64,000 nt of DNA from Microvirga vignae (GTDB lineage: Bacteria > Pseudomonadota > Alphaproteobacteria > Rhizobiales > Beijerinckiaceae): assembly GCF_001017175.1 (NCBI RefSeq), contig NZ_LCYG01000032.1:62001-126000 (forward strand), written 5' to 3'. Numbering within the stretch: position 1 is the first letter of the stretch; each line of letters starts with the position of its first letter. Under the pieces are notes generated by a model. That model was not told the origin of the DNA. It worked only from the letters and a program-made list of their open reading frames with translations, and made no database searches. Of the stretch, positions 25,879 through 33,264 are shown in pieces. The position numbers and the translations under genes are program-made.

Positions 25879-26110
25879 CGAAGTTGGGACCTAAGTCCTT
25901 TCAGAGGGAACGAAACGAGATGGAGGAAATCTCGTGTCTCCCATAAAGTGGGGATCCAGCTAAGCGCCAGTTACATCCACGAAAGCCAAGCTGGGTTGCA
26001 GCGGATGCATTGCAGGCGGTTGACCGCAACCATTGGGGATCAGGGGTAAATCATGGGACAGGTAAGCAATTGTTCCGTTTTGCCTCCTAGCCCGCCGCTC
26101 TGGGAGCTCA

Positions 26111-26149
26111 CCCAAAGAAAAAGGCCGCTGGTTAGGGGAGCAGCGACCT
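26111..26149 (-). terminator. Rho-independent terminator, copy 2
   Basis: Arms at 26122-26130 and 26141-26149 with one mismatch, and the same TTTTTCTTTGGG tail on the minus strand as copy 1. Only the outer arm and tail are shared, not the loop. Confidence 0.5.
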
Positions 26150-26297
26150 GGAAGTCGAGGCAACATGTGTCTCTCAGAGAACGGGTCGGACATGGGAGAT
26201 ACCAACCTGAAACAAACCTAATGTCTTTCAGCTTCTATTTGAAATTCCATTTCGTCAGTGGCCGCATGCGCGCAACGCATGATGTGGAGACGCGTTC

Positions 26298-26831
26298 ATG
26301 ATTGACTGTGATCGTTCAGCACTCATCTCCGACTGCGGGACCTATCGCTATCGACTCGATCGTCTCACCATTGCTCATGATGTGACCGGCAAGACAGCTG
26401 CCTTCATCATGGTCAATCCGTCAACTGCGGATGCGGTCGTGGATGACCCGACAATCCGTAAGGTCGAAGGCTTCGTGATCCGGAACGGTGCCGGACGATT
26501 TGTGGTCGGGAACCTGTTTGCCTTTCGTGCGACCGATATCAAGGCGCTCCGCACAGCCGCGTATCCAGTAGGTCCAGAGAATGACCGGCATCTCGAACAG
26601 ATCATGAGGGACGCTGATCTTCACATCGTGGCTTGGGGACCATTGGCTAAGTTACCGCCTCACCTCCGCGATCGCTGGCGTGAAGTGGTCGCCATAGCTG
26701 ATCAGGTCGGCTGCCGGCTTATGTGCCTGACGGCAGCTCAGGATGGGCACCCGCGCCACCCCTTGATGCTGTCGTACTCGACGCCCCTCGTAGCGTGGAG
26801 CATTCCTGGAGGAGCACATGCTCAAGGGTAA
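26298..26831 (+). CDS. DUF1643 family protein
   Basis: The 177-residue protein has the DUF1643 pattern: AAFIMVNPSTADAVVDDPTI at about residues 34-53, then VVGNLFAFRATDIKAL and LHIVAWGPLAKLP. The family is soluble and widespread next to mobile or defence genes, with no established activity. The N terminus (LISDCGTYRYRLDR) also fits. The ATG at 26298 is the natural start. Its neighbours do not suggest a function. Confidence 0.8.
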   Translation: MIDCDRSALISDCGTYRYRLDRLTIAHDVTGKTAAFIMVNPSTADAVVDDPTIRKVEGFVIRNGAGRFVVGNLFAFRATDIKALRTAAYPVGPENDRHLEQIMRDADLHIVAWGPLAKLPPHLRDRWREVVAIADQVGCRLMCLTAAQDGHPRHPLMLSYSTPLVAWSIPGGAHAQG

Positions 26832-26902
26832 GCCGGGGACATGCCGCTCTATCTCACGGAGGAGCAGATCGCACGGGGGGCGTTTCAGCTTGGCCAAATA
26901 AA

Positions 26903-26935
26903 AGCCCCTCACGCGGTCCGCCTGCGTGAAGGGCT
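26903..26935 (-). terminator. Rho-independent terminator
   Basis: Twelve-base arms with one mismatch (26903-26914 and 26924-26935), followed on the minus strand by TTTTATTT. It lies 58 bases beyond the stop of the gene at 26994-27242. Confidence 0.65.
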
Positions 26936-26993
26936 GAGGGCGAAAATGGGTCTGCACTAAGGCCTATTGAACTGGCAGCCGCGGAACGCTTCC

Positions 26994-27242
26994 TCAGCTC
27001 GCTATTACGATGCTGTTTAACAAATCGGCTTCTGTCCCAGTTTGGCCGGTGAAGGGAGCCGTGTCAGGGGCAACTCCATGAAAGGTGTATTGCGGAACGC
27101 CATTGCCAGTGTTGATGAGAACTGCCCAAGTGCTGAGCGGTCCTCCACCGGCCGGCTCAGTCAGCCATACACGGTCCAAGGAGCCAGCCTTGATCCAATC
27201 ACAGATAATATTCTGGCCGAAACGATCCTTCGGGATATTCAT
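26994..27242 (-). CDS. 82-residue hypothetical protein
   Basis: AGGAGAG four to five bases before the ATG at 27242 decides this start. The product (MNIPKDRFGQNIICDWIKAG at the start, then LSTWAVLINTGNGVPQYTFH) looks like a compact soluble domain with no recognised family. A terminator follows downstream. Confidence 0.55.
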   Translation of the reverse strand: MNIPKDRFGQNIICDWIKAGSLDRVWLTEPAGGGPLSTWAVLINTGNGVPQYTFHGVAPDTAPFTGQTGTEADLLNSIVIAS

Positions 27243-27379
27243 AAATCTCTCCTGAATGAAGCTGGGTTTCGAGATAGAGCGGTGCGGGATGGCTTCGCAA
27301 GTGAAAGGGGCAGCCGCTCGCCCTTGATTCCGGGTGCGGTATAAATCCCAAGCGAGAGAGGGAGGCGCGGCGCCTACCC

Positions 27380-27742
27380 TCAACCTTCTCCCGCCTCTTC
27401 GTGCCGATCTGGCCCCAGTTGCGCACTGCGCAGCGCGCGCCGCCAAAGCCGGTCCAGGGTTGAGCAGATGCCATAGAGCAGAGCCGCTATCAGGAGAGCA
27501 GATGGCCAAAAATAAATCGCGTGGGCAGTGTAGTAGCCTAATCCGCTCGGAATAAGCACAAAGCTGGTCTTACCCAGAGCCGAGGTGAGAAGCAGCCCCA
27601 CTGCGGTCACGGGCAAGGTCGCCAGGAGCAGCCCAAGATTGGCCAAGCCATCGTGCGCCGTGCGGGTGAAGTCGATCCAGACATACAGGGCGAATGCCAA
27701 GTAAAGTGAGGGTGGAACATACGTCCATCGCATATGCGCCAT
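27380..27742 (-). CDS. Four-helix membrane protein fused to foreign tail
   Basis: The 120-residue product has transmembrane segments at about residues 10-26, 35-55, 60-75 and 80-98. Its last 20 residues are read from DNA at 27379-27434 that resembles a WGR-domain segment in another frame (compare 29038). The natural C terminus has therefore probably been replaced by a rearrangement. AGGAAG lies upstream of the ATG at 27742. The function is unknown. Confidence 0.5.
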   Translation of the reverse strand: MAHMRWTYVPPSLYLAFALYVWIDFTRTAHDGLANLGLLLATLPVTAVGLLLTSALGKTSFVLIPSGLGYYTAHAIYFWPSALLIAALLYGICSTLDRLWRRALRSAQLGPDRHEEAGEG

Positions 27743-27988
27743 TCCGGTCCACTTCCTGATCAAGGCACTATTACCACATTTATTGCTATAACTTCCGATA
27801 CCCCCGCCGCCTGGCTTGCGTCAGCATCTCCAGCGCTTGGCCGGCTGCCTTCCGCCATGGCCCTTGAACCCTGAGCGCCCATGCTTACCTCAAGGAAGAC
27901 CCAGATCCGGGCCCCTCTGACGTGAGCCTGCTGGCGCTTACGTGATGTCGGATCCTCACCGATCTGACTGCCGGCACCGGAGGTGGAC

Positions 27989-28174
27989 ATGGTCCAGGAC
28001 ATTTTTGCTTTCTTCATCAACCTCCTGATTGTCGACCCGCTTCACGACGAGATGGCCAAACGGCTCGCCCAAGTCCGGGCGCCTCAGGCGATCATCGCGG
28101 AGATGAGGGCCTGTGCCGAGGATGCGCTGCCAAGGCTGGCTGAGCAAGCCATGGCGGAGCCTGTTTGGGGGTGA
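27989..28174 (+). CDS. 61-residue hypothetical protein
   Basis: GGAGGT stands five bases before the ATG at 27989. The product begins MVQDIFAFFINLLIVDPLHD and continues as a helical, acidic-to-neutral chain (EMAKRLAQVRAPQAIIAEMR). Its TGA stop overlaps the GTG start of the next small gene in GTGA, which suggests coupled translation. No family is recognised. Confidence 0.55.
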   Translation: MVQDIFAFFINLLIVDPLHDEMAKRLAQVRAPQAIIAEMRACAEDALPRLAEQAMAEPVWG

Positions 28175-28293
28175 CAACCGTTCTCGACGTCTGGACTGGC
28201 AGGGCAGCGCCCGAGGATGTGTTCCGCACAACACCCCAGTGCGAGAACACCATCAAGGCGGCGCGAACGTATCTTGAAAGCCGTGGGGCCTAA
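28171..28293 (+). CDS. 40-residue protein coupled to the preceding gene
   Basis: A 40-codon frame starting at the GTG of a GTGA overlap: VTTVLDVWTGRAAPEDVFRT then PQCENTIKAARTYLESRGA. Overlap and codon use support it; the size does not allow a family call. It may be the partner of the 61-residue protein. Confidence 0.4.
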   Translation: MTTVLDVWTGRAAPEDVFRTTPQCENTIKAARTYLESRGA

Positions 28294-28352
28294 CCCGCTG
28301 CTAACAGGCTGCGATAAGGCTCTCTTCACCTGTCCATGCCACACCCCTCGGC

Positions 28353-28688
28353 ATGACCTACTCCCGCGACACCACTGCCATCTCCGAACTCACCGGCCAG
28401 CCCGTGAACACTTGGTTCGAGGAATGGCGGATCGAGACCGAAGCCCGCGCCATCCTGAAGATGTCCAAAGTACGGAGGGATGGGTTCTTCAACGGCCGCA
28501 AGGACGAGAACGGAAAGACCGTTGACCGTGGCGTGTTCGGCATCCGAGGGTTGATGGCTGCCGAGGAGATCAAGGCGACGATGCAGGGCTGCAGGCGGCA
28601 CGGAGCGGCAGGTAGCGCGCGCCGTCTGCTGAAAAGAAGGGCCGCGCCTGAACTCAATTGGCTCTGGTCAGCGGCCCTTCCACTGTAA
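28353..28688 (+). CDS. Hypothetical protein
   Basis: The 111-residue frame has a well-behaved first 78 residues (AISELTGQPVNTWFEEWRIE, then RDGFFNGRKDENGKTVDRGV). The Arg/Ala-rich tail may come from a frameshift. The family is not recognised. It lies 60 bases after the coupled small-gene pair in the same direction. Confidence 0.45.
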   Translation: MTYSRDTTAISELTGQPVNTWFEEWRIETEARAILKMSKVRRDGFFNGRKDENGKTVDRGVFGIRGLMAAEEIKATMQGCRRHGAAGSARRLLKRRAAPELNWLWSAALPL

Positions 28689-28908
28689 TGCCCCTACAGT
28701 TGGTTGAATAGTACTTTTATTCCTGCGAGGTACGACAAGTGACCGGCCTCTACCTCTGAAGTAGCAGGTAAAAGAACCTATGCAAGCCTGTTGCTCATGC
28801 CGTAATATCACTGCACGGTCGAGATTTGCCCCTACGGCCGTGCACTTAAAAGTGCCCTTGCGGCGCTTTTCTTTTAGACCTTCTTTTAGGCCACTTGGGG
28901 AAGATCGC

Positions 28909-29165
28909 TCACCCGCGTCGCGTACCGAGGTGAGCGCTTTTCAAACTTCGTCTCCCATAGCTTCCGAATGCCTGCCGCCGCTTTGCACGGGCGCCGGCTT
29001 CCAGCGCCTCCCCGGCCTCCTCCTCGCAGTCGAAGACCTCAACCTTCTCCTGGCCGTCGGTGCCGATCCGCCCCCAGGTGCGCACCAGGCGCACGGTCCC
29101 GACAGGTCGCGCTCAATTATGAGACTGTCGAAGCGCCGGAAGCCCTGCTCCCGGTCAATTCCGGG
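28909..29165 (-). pseudogene. Frameshifted WGR-domain gene
   Basis: Two frames together give a WGR domain: DREQGFRRFDSLIIERDLSG in the upstream frame, then VRLVRTWGRIGTDGQEKVEV with EEEAGEALEAGARAKRR in the next. WGR domains bind nucleic acid and are found in PARP-type and stand-alone bacterial proteins. The shift falls between the two halves near 29098. A shorter related fragment lies at 27379-27434. Confidence 0.6.
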
Positions 29166-29170
29166 TCACA

Positions 29171-29546
29171 GCCAAGACTGCCACCTCTTGGGTAGGATCC
29201 CGATCTCATGTGGGAAGTTACTCCAGGGGGCACGCTGCCTCCGCGCGAAGCTGATCAGTCCGAGCGCCAGCCTCTCGTTGTGCGCTCCTGGCCGTCGAGG
29301 CGGAGATGCTAGCGAAGGCGGCGGGGTGGCCGGCGGCAAGGGCGCAAAACCCACGTCGCGCCACCTCGACCGCCGCGCCTACCAATCAATGTTACTATCG
29401 GTCAAAAGGAATGGTTCAGAAGTGGTCGCGGGATCAGTAGAGACAGCAAGTCGCGGGAAGGGCGGTCCTTCGCCCGCCCTGCCCTTGCGAGCCTCTGCCA
29501 CACCACGCCCAAAGATCAGCTTCGATTTCATGTACCGAATGTGCGC
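29171..29546. other. Gene-poor stretch
   Basis: No recognisable gene. The long plus-strand frame crossing it (28780-29661) is Arg/Pro/Ser-rich and antisense to better features on both sides. Confidence 0.4.
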
Positions 29547-29816
29547 TCACCGTGGCCGCTCCTTAGCTCTGCCCGTGCTCGCCCCGGTTCTCCGACCAAC
29601 TTCAACTGCAACGTCTGCCCAGAACCGCTCACCCTGCTCGCTTCCTCTAGCGCGACAATAGAAAGCCTGCTGACGGGCTCGGCTATACGCCGCGCGCCCC
29701 TCATAGGTGATCAGGCACACAGCTTCATATTCGACTGCTATAAGACCCTCGCGGCGAGTCTTAGGCCTGATTCGGCCCCTAAGAGAGTCGCGGAGGCGGT
29801 TAAGGAGACTACGCAT
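29547..29816 (-). CDS. Small conserved protein beside tRNA-like repeat B
   Basis: The 89-residue protein contains AVEYEAVCLITYEGRAAYSR and ARQQAFYCRARGSEQG, followed by RFWADVAVEV and a basic C terminus (GRAKERPR). A close paralogue lies at 52120-52388. The ATG at 29816 was chosen because the paralogue's upstream DNA is conserved right up to this codon. Both copies sit downstream, on the minus strand, of a tRNA-3'-end-like repeat and hairpin. The family's function is unknown to me. The position suggests cargo of an integrated element. Confidence 0.55.
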   Translation of the reverse strand: MRSLLNRLRDSLRGRIRPKTRREGLIAVEYEAVCLITYEGRAAYSRARQQAFYCRARGSEQGERFWADVAVEVGRRTGASTGRAKERPR

Positions 29817-29905
29817 ACAGAGAGTGAAGCAAAGTCCGCCTGCATTTGGCAAGGCACCGGCTACGTTTGTGCCCCCCAGCGCGCCCCAAGCCTAACAAAA
29901 CAAAA

Positions 29906-29919
29906 GCGCCCTCGGGCGC
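29906..29919 (-). terminator. Terminator after tRNA-like repeat B
   Basis: Arms GCGCCC and GGGCGC around a two-base loop, followed on the minus strand by TTTTGTTTTG. It lies between repeat B and the small conserved gene, matching the layout at copy A. Confidence 0.55.
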
Positions 29920-29953
29920 CTCTAAAAATTCGTCATCGTTTTTAGGAGATAGA

Positions 29954-29970
29954 TGGTGCCCAAGGGCGGA
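29954..29970 (-). repeat. tRNA 3'-end-like direct repeat, copy B
   Basis: On the minus strand it reads TCCGCCCTTGGGCACCA, two or three changes from copies A and C. A nearby inverted repeat, GTCATTGA at 29991-29998 and TCAATGAC at 30010-30017, could be recombinase arm or core sites. No integrase gene is adjacent. Confidence 0.5.
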
Positions 29971-30220
29971 CCGCCCACTCCTTTCACTAAGTCATTGATT
30001 TTATAAAGCTCAATGACCTGTCCGGCGCCATCATGTCTACCGGTTTTGTCCCCAAGCTGCAACGGCAACTCTGGCCGAGGTGGTGGATACAAGACTCAAA
30101 CCGCGGGCACTAGAACCTTCAGGACGTCCTCTGTGCCAACCTCCACCACCGGCCCCCCTGAGTTGGTTGCAGTAGACGGTGAGCGTCATCTTCCATCGGG
30201 CGCGCTGTTTTCTGATGCGC

Positions 30221-30868
30221 TCAGAATTTCCCGTATTGAAGGTACGCCTCCTGTGGATCCTGCCCGTTGCGAATGGCTTGGCGCAGAGCAGATTCTGTTC
30301 GCATCACCTCCTCCGTCCTGGCGACGACGCGCTCCGCCTCGTCCTTGGGGATCACCACGATTCCATCACGGTCCGCCAGAATGTAGTCGCCCGGACTGAT
30401 CACGACATTGCCGATGGTGATCGGTTCGTCGAACGCCTCTGGAACCCAACCCGCCACAATGTCGATTGGCGTCGTATAGCGGCAGAAAACCGGATAACCC
30501 GCGGCCTCGATGAAGCCAGTATCCCGGCACCCTCCATCGACAATATAGCCACGCACGCCACGTAGCTTCAGCGTCTCGGCCGAAAGCTCGCCCATGAGAG
30601 CCCGAACATCGTCCTGCGGTTGACATACGACAACATGCCCCGCTGGCGCCTTCGACAAGAGCCCTGTCCAGGCTAGTAGGGACTCGTGCGCACTCACGTC
30701 CGGGTCCGGGCGGCCGCGCACGGTAAAGACCGGACCGGCCGCTTTCATGGTCTTTGTCAGGCCGAGAATGGTGCGTGGAAGCACCCGTGGCACGAGGCCG
30801 AGGTCCCGCATGACATCGTAGACGGCACCCGAATAGCACTGCTGCAGTCGATCCGCGAGGGACACCAT
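30221..30868 (-). CDS. RraA-like / HMG-type aldolase family protein
   Basis: The 215-residue protein has the RraA/HMG-aldolase fold signature VDGGCRDTGFIEAAGYPVFC, with the conserved Arg-Asp pair, and the following VAGWVPEAFDEPITIGNVVI. Members are class II pyruvate aldolases cleaving 4-hydroxy-2-oxo acids, or regulators of RNase E. In a catabolic operon the aldolase role is more likely. AGGAGGAAGCG precedes the ATG at 30868, which lies 24 bases after the CaiB/BaiF stop. It is the last gene of the run. Confidence 0.85.
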   Translation of the reverse strand: MVSLADRLQQCYSGAVYDVMRDLGLVPRVLPRTILGLTKTMKAAGPVFTVRGRPDPDVSAHESLLAWTGLLSKAPAGHVVVCQPQDDVRALMGELSAETLKLRGVRGYIVDGGCRDTGFIEAAGYPVFCRYTTPIDIVAGWVPEAFDEPITIGNVVISPGDYILADRDGIVVIPKDEAERVVARTEEVMRTESALRQAIRNGQDPQEAYLQYGKF

Positions 30869-30892
30869 CGCTTCCTCCTGAATACTGATCAT

Positions 30893-32107
30893 CTATGGGT
30901 TCGCACTTTTCTGCTCGGCCACAGTCCCGCGCTGCAAGTAGCCAGCCACTTCATCCTCGCTGTAGCCCGCCTCTCGCAGAATCTCTCTTGTATGCTGCCC
31001 AACCAGGGGAGCCGGCCGCTCCACTGCAGCAGGGGTGGCTGAAAGCTTTACAGCAGGAGCGACGACCTTGACGGTGCCCGCCACAGGATGGTCGTAGCTC
31101 GTGATCATTCCCATGTGTTTGACCTGCGGATCGTCAACCACCTGCGTGTGGGTTTTCACCTCGCCGCACCAGATATCGACCGCCAGCATGGCCTCCATCA
31201 GTGCCGCCGTCGTCCATGTGCGCGTCAGGGCAGCAAGCTTCTCCCAGATCTCGTCCCGTTTTTCGAACAGCAACGTCGGATCGTTGTAGGTCAGGAGCGT
31301 ATCGTCGCCGAGCACGCCAACGAGCTTGGTGAACGGGCTCATCGCGATTGTTACCCAACCGTCGGAAGTCGGATAGACGCCGAACGGAGCTTCCATTCCG
31401 GGATGGCCGATGCCGGAGTTCGGACGCTTGAAATCCTCGCCGAAATTCATCGCCATCAGCATTTCCTGGCCCTGGTGAGCCAGCAGTCCCGACATGAGAT
31501 CGACCTTGATTTCTTGGCCCACGCCCGAGCGCTCGCGCCAGTACAGCGATGTCAGGATGCCATAAACCATGTTCATGGCCCCGATTTGGTCAGCAAAGCC
31601 CGAACCGACCGGGACCGGCGGACCATCGCCGCGTCCAGTCGCGGCCGCGAGGCCAGTCAGGCCCTGGATTAGCATGTCCTGCCCAGGCCGGGACAGGTAA
31701 GGACCGCTCTCGCCATAGCCGGATCCCGAACAGTAGATAATCCGCGGATTGATTTTCCTGAAATCATCATAGCCGAAGCCGAGCTTGGCCAAGACCCCAG
31801 GGCGGAAGTTCTGAACGACGACATCCGCCTTCTCGGCAATCTTGTACAGAATTTCCTTGGCCTCGGGTGCCTTGAGGTCAATGGCGAGCGAGCGCTTGTT
31901 GCGGTTCCAGGCGAGGAAGTTCGGGCTTTCCGAGCCACCGACCCATCGGTTGTTGAACGTCATCGTCCGGAAGAGGTCCCCCTGGCCGGGCCGCTCAACC
32001 TTGATGATGTTGGCGCCCATGTCGGCGAGGAGTTGCGTGCAGAACGGACCTTGCAGCAGGTGGCTGAAATCAAGGACCGTGACGTCGGCGAGAGCTTTGG
32101 GAGTCAT
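30893..32107 (-). CDS. CaiB/BaiF family protein (type III CoA-transferase), copy 1
   Basis: The 404-residue protein has the type III CoA-transferase layout: VLDFSHLLQGPFCTQLLADM at the N terminus, WNRNKRSLAIDLK, FRPGVLAKLGFGYDD, and YGESGPYLSRPGQD. These enzymes move CoA between organic acids through an aspartyl intermediate. The catalytic Asp normally stands eight residues after the GQ of G.GQ.V.VSL.D. Here GVGQEIKVDLMSGLLAHQGQ has Ser 206 in that place, and Asp 203 is three residues earlier. Its ATG overlaps the stop of the solute-binding-like gene in ATGA. It may be active with another residue, or act differently. Confidence 0.85.
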   Translation of the reverse strand: MTPKALADVTVLDFSHLLQGPFCTQLLADMGANIIKVERPGQGDLFRTMTFNNRWVGGSESPNFLAWNRNKRSLAIDLKAPEAKEILYKIAEKADVVVQNFRPGVLAKLGFGYDDFRKINPRIIYCSGSGYGESGPYLSRPGQDMLIQGLTGLAAATGRGDGPPVPVGSGFADQIGAMNMVYGILTSLYWRERSGVGQEIKVDLMSGLLAHQGQEMLMAMNFGEDFKRPNSGIGHPGMEAPFGVYPTSDGWVTIAMSPFTKLVGVLGDDTLLTYNDPTLLFEKRDEIWEKLAALTRTWTTAALMEAMLAVDIWCGEVKTHTQVVDDPQVKHMGMITSYDHPVAGTVKVVAPAVKLSATPAAVERPAPLVGQHTREILREAGYSEDEVAGYLQRGTVAEQKSANP

Positions 32108-33264
32108 GTTGTTAATCCAATGTTCGACAATAGTGGGCGACGCGCTGCGCTCAACGCTGCGCGCCAGAGCGTTCGGATCTGGGCGAGGATTTCTGGCGAC
32201 GGGTGGCCTGCGATCAGCGCGTCACGTAGCGTGGCGGAGGCCGCCTTCTGGAAGGCGATGTAGCCGTCGAACCGTGGACGCACCCATGCGTGCTCCGTGG
32301 TCTCGATTGTGGCCTGATAAAATCCACCCCGCGCATCATTGACCGCTGCGCTGCACCACGCGGATCGAGCCGATGGCTGACCGTCGTGGTCGGGAATGAA
32401 GCGGACCTGGGCATCCTCTGAAATGAGCCAACGCAGGCGCTCGAGCAGATCGGCCGTTGGCTCGGCTCTGCGGGTGATGCCGATACCTGTGCCGCCGAGA
32501 ACGCTGCCGCGGCAACCGCCGGCAGCAACCCGCGGTGCCTCCGAAAACGCGACCCTGCCGCGTCCTGGCCGTGCGACTGCATAGTTCACATAGCCGTAGA
32601 CGAGCGGCACGAGGGCGATCCCAGACCGGCTCGCCAGCGCCTCGAGCAGGCCGATGGGATTGAGGCTTTCGGTGCCGGCAGGCGCGTTCTCGGCAAGGCG
32701 GCGCATGCGATCGAGCGCTTCGCGTCCGGTCGCATCGCTGATCAGATGCTCGCTCCCCGGTTCTTCACCCAATGCGAGGCACAGCGAGAAGAACGTTAAG
32801 ATCGCATGCGGTCCGGCGAGAGAGAGAACGACCGGATGGGTCTCAGACAGACGCAGAACATCGTCCCAGGTGTCTGGAACAGTATCCGGTAGAATGTCCG
32901 GATTGCGCGCCATGACCTGCGTCGCAACGTCGAGCGGCAGACCATAGCAGCGTCTTTCCCAGCAATAACTGTCGAGCGCGCGACCAATCGTGCGATCCGC
33001 CCACGCCTTGATCTCCTCCTTCCCGAACCAATCATCGATCGGTTGCAGACAGTTCTCCGCAAGGGCCTCACCAACATGCGGATGATCGAAGACGAGTAGA
33101 TCATGGCGGGACGCGAGATCGGCGATTGGATGGCTTTCAAATCCCTCCAACGGCTGGCGCGTCCAGGATATCACTTGTTCTTTGTCCAGAGCGGCCGCCG
33201 CCTCGAGAGCGCGATAGCCCCTCGGATGATCCCAGGTGAGGCCGAGAAAGGAATTGTGCCTCAT
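32104..33264 (-). CDS. Solute-binding-like protein without signal peptide, copy 1
   Basis: The 386-residue protein resembles family 1 extracellular solute-binding proteins of ABC importers (for example DLLVFDHPHVGEALAENCLQ and CYGLPLDVATQVMARNPDIL). It starts MRHNSFLGLTWDHPRGYRAL, with no signal peptide, so it should stay in the cytoplasm. It is clearly paralogous to 44237-45409 (GITWDHPRGFDCL). Both copies directly precede a CaiB/BaiF gene with overlapping or nearly overlapping codons. It overlaps the SMP-30-like gene upstream by four bases. A cytosolic ligand-binding or substrate-handing role is inferred. Confidence 0.75.
   Translation of the reverse strand: MRHNSFLGLTWDHPRGYRALEAAAALDKEQVISWTRQPLEGFESHPIADLASRHDLLVFDHPHVGEALAENCLQPIDDWFGKEEIKAWADRTIGRALDSYCWERRCYGLPLDVATQVMARNPDILPDTVPDTWDDVLRLSETHPVVLSLAGPHAILTFFSLCLALGEEPGSEHLISDATGREALDRMRRLAENAPAGTESLNPIGLLEALASRSGIALVPLVYGYVNYAVARPGRGRVAFSEAPRVAAGGCRGSVLGGTGIGITRRAEPTADLLERLRWLISEDAQVRFIPDHDGQPSARSAWCSAAVNDARGGFYQATIETTEHAWVRPRFDGYIAFQKAASATLRDALIAGHPSPEILAQIRTLWRAALSAARRPLLSNIGLTT

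Larger units (their letters stand above)
25728..26297. other. Gene-poor stretch with two related terminators
   Basis: No intact gene seen. It contains the hairpin pair at 25859-25878 and 26122-26149, which share an identical 16-base flank. Confidence 0.4.

Noticed and set aside
25462..26049. 195-codon plus-strand frame
   Set aside because: Low-quality composition, no ribosome site, and antisense to the better supported 48-residue membrane protein and a terminator.
28780..29661. 293-codon plus-strand frame
   Set aside because: Ser/Arg/Pro-rich without domain features, and antisense to the WGR remnant and part of the small conserved gene.
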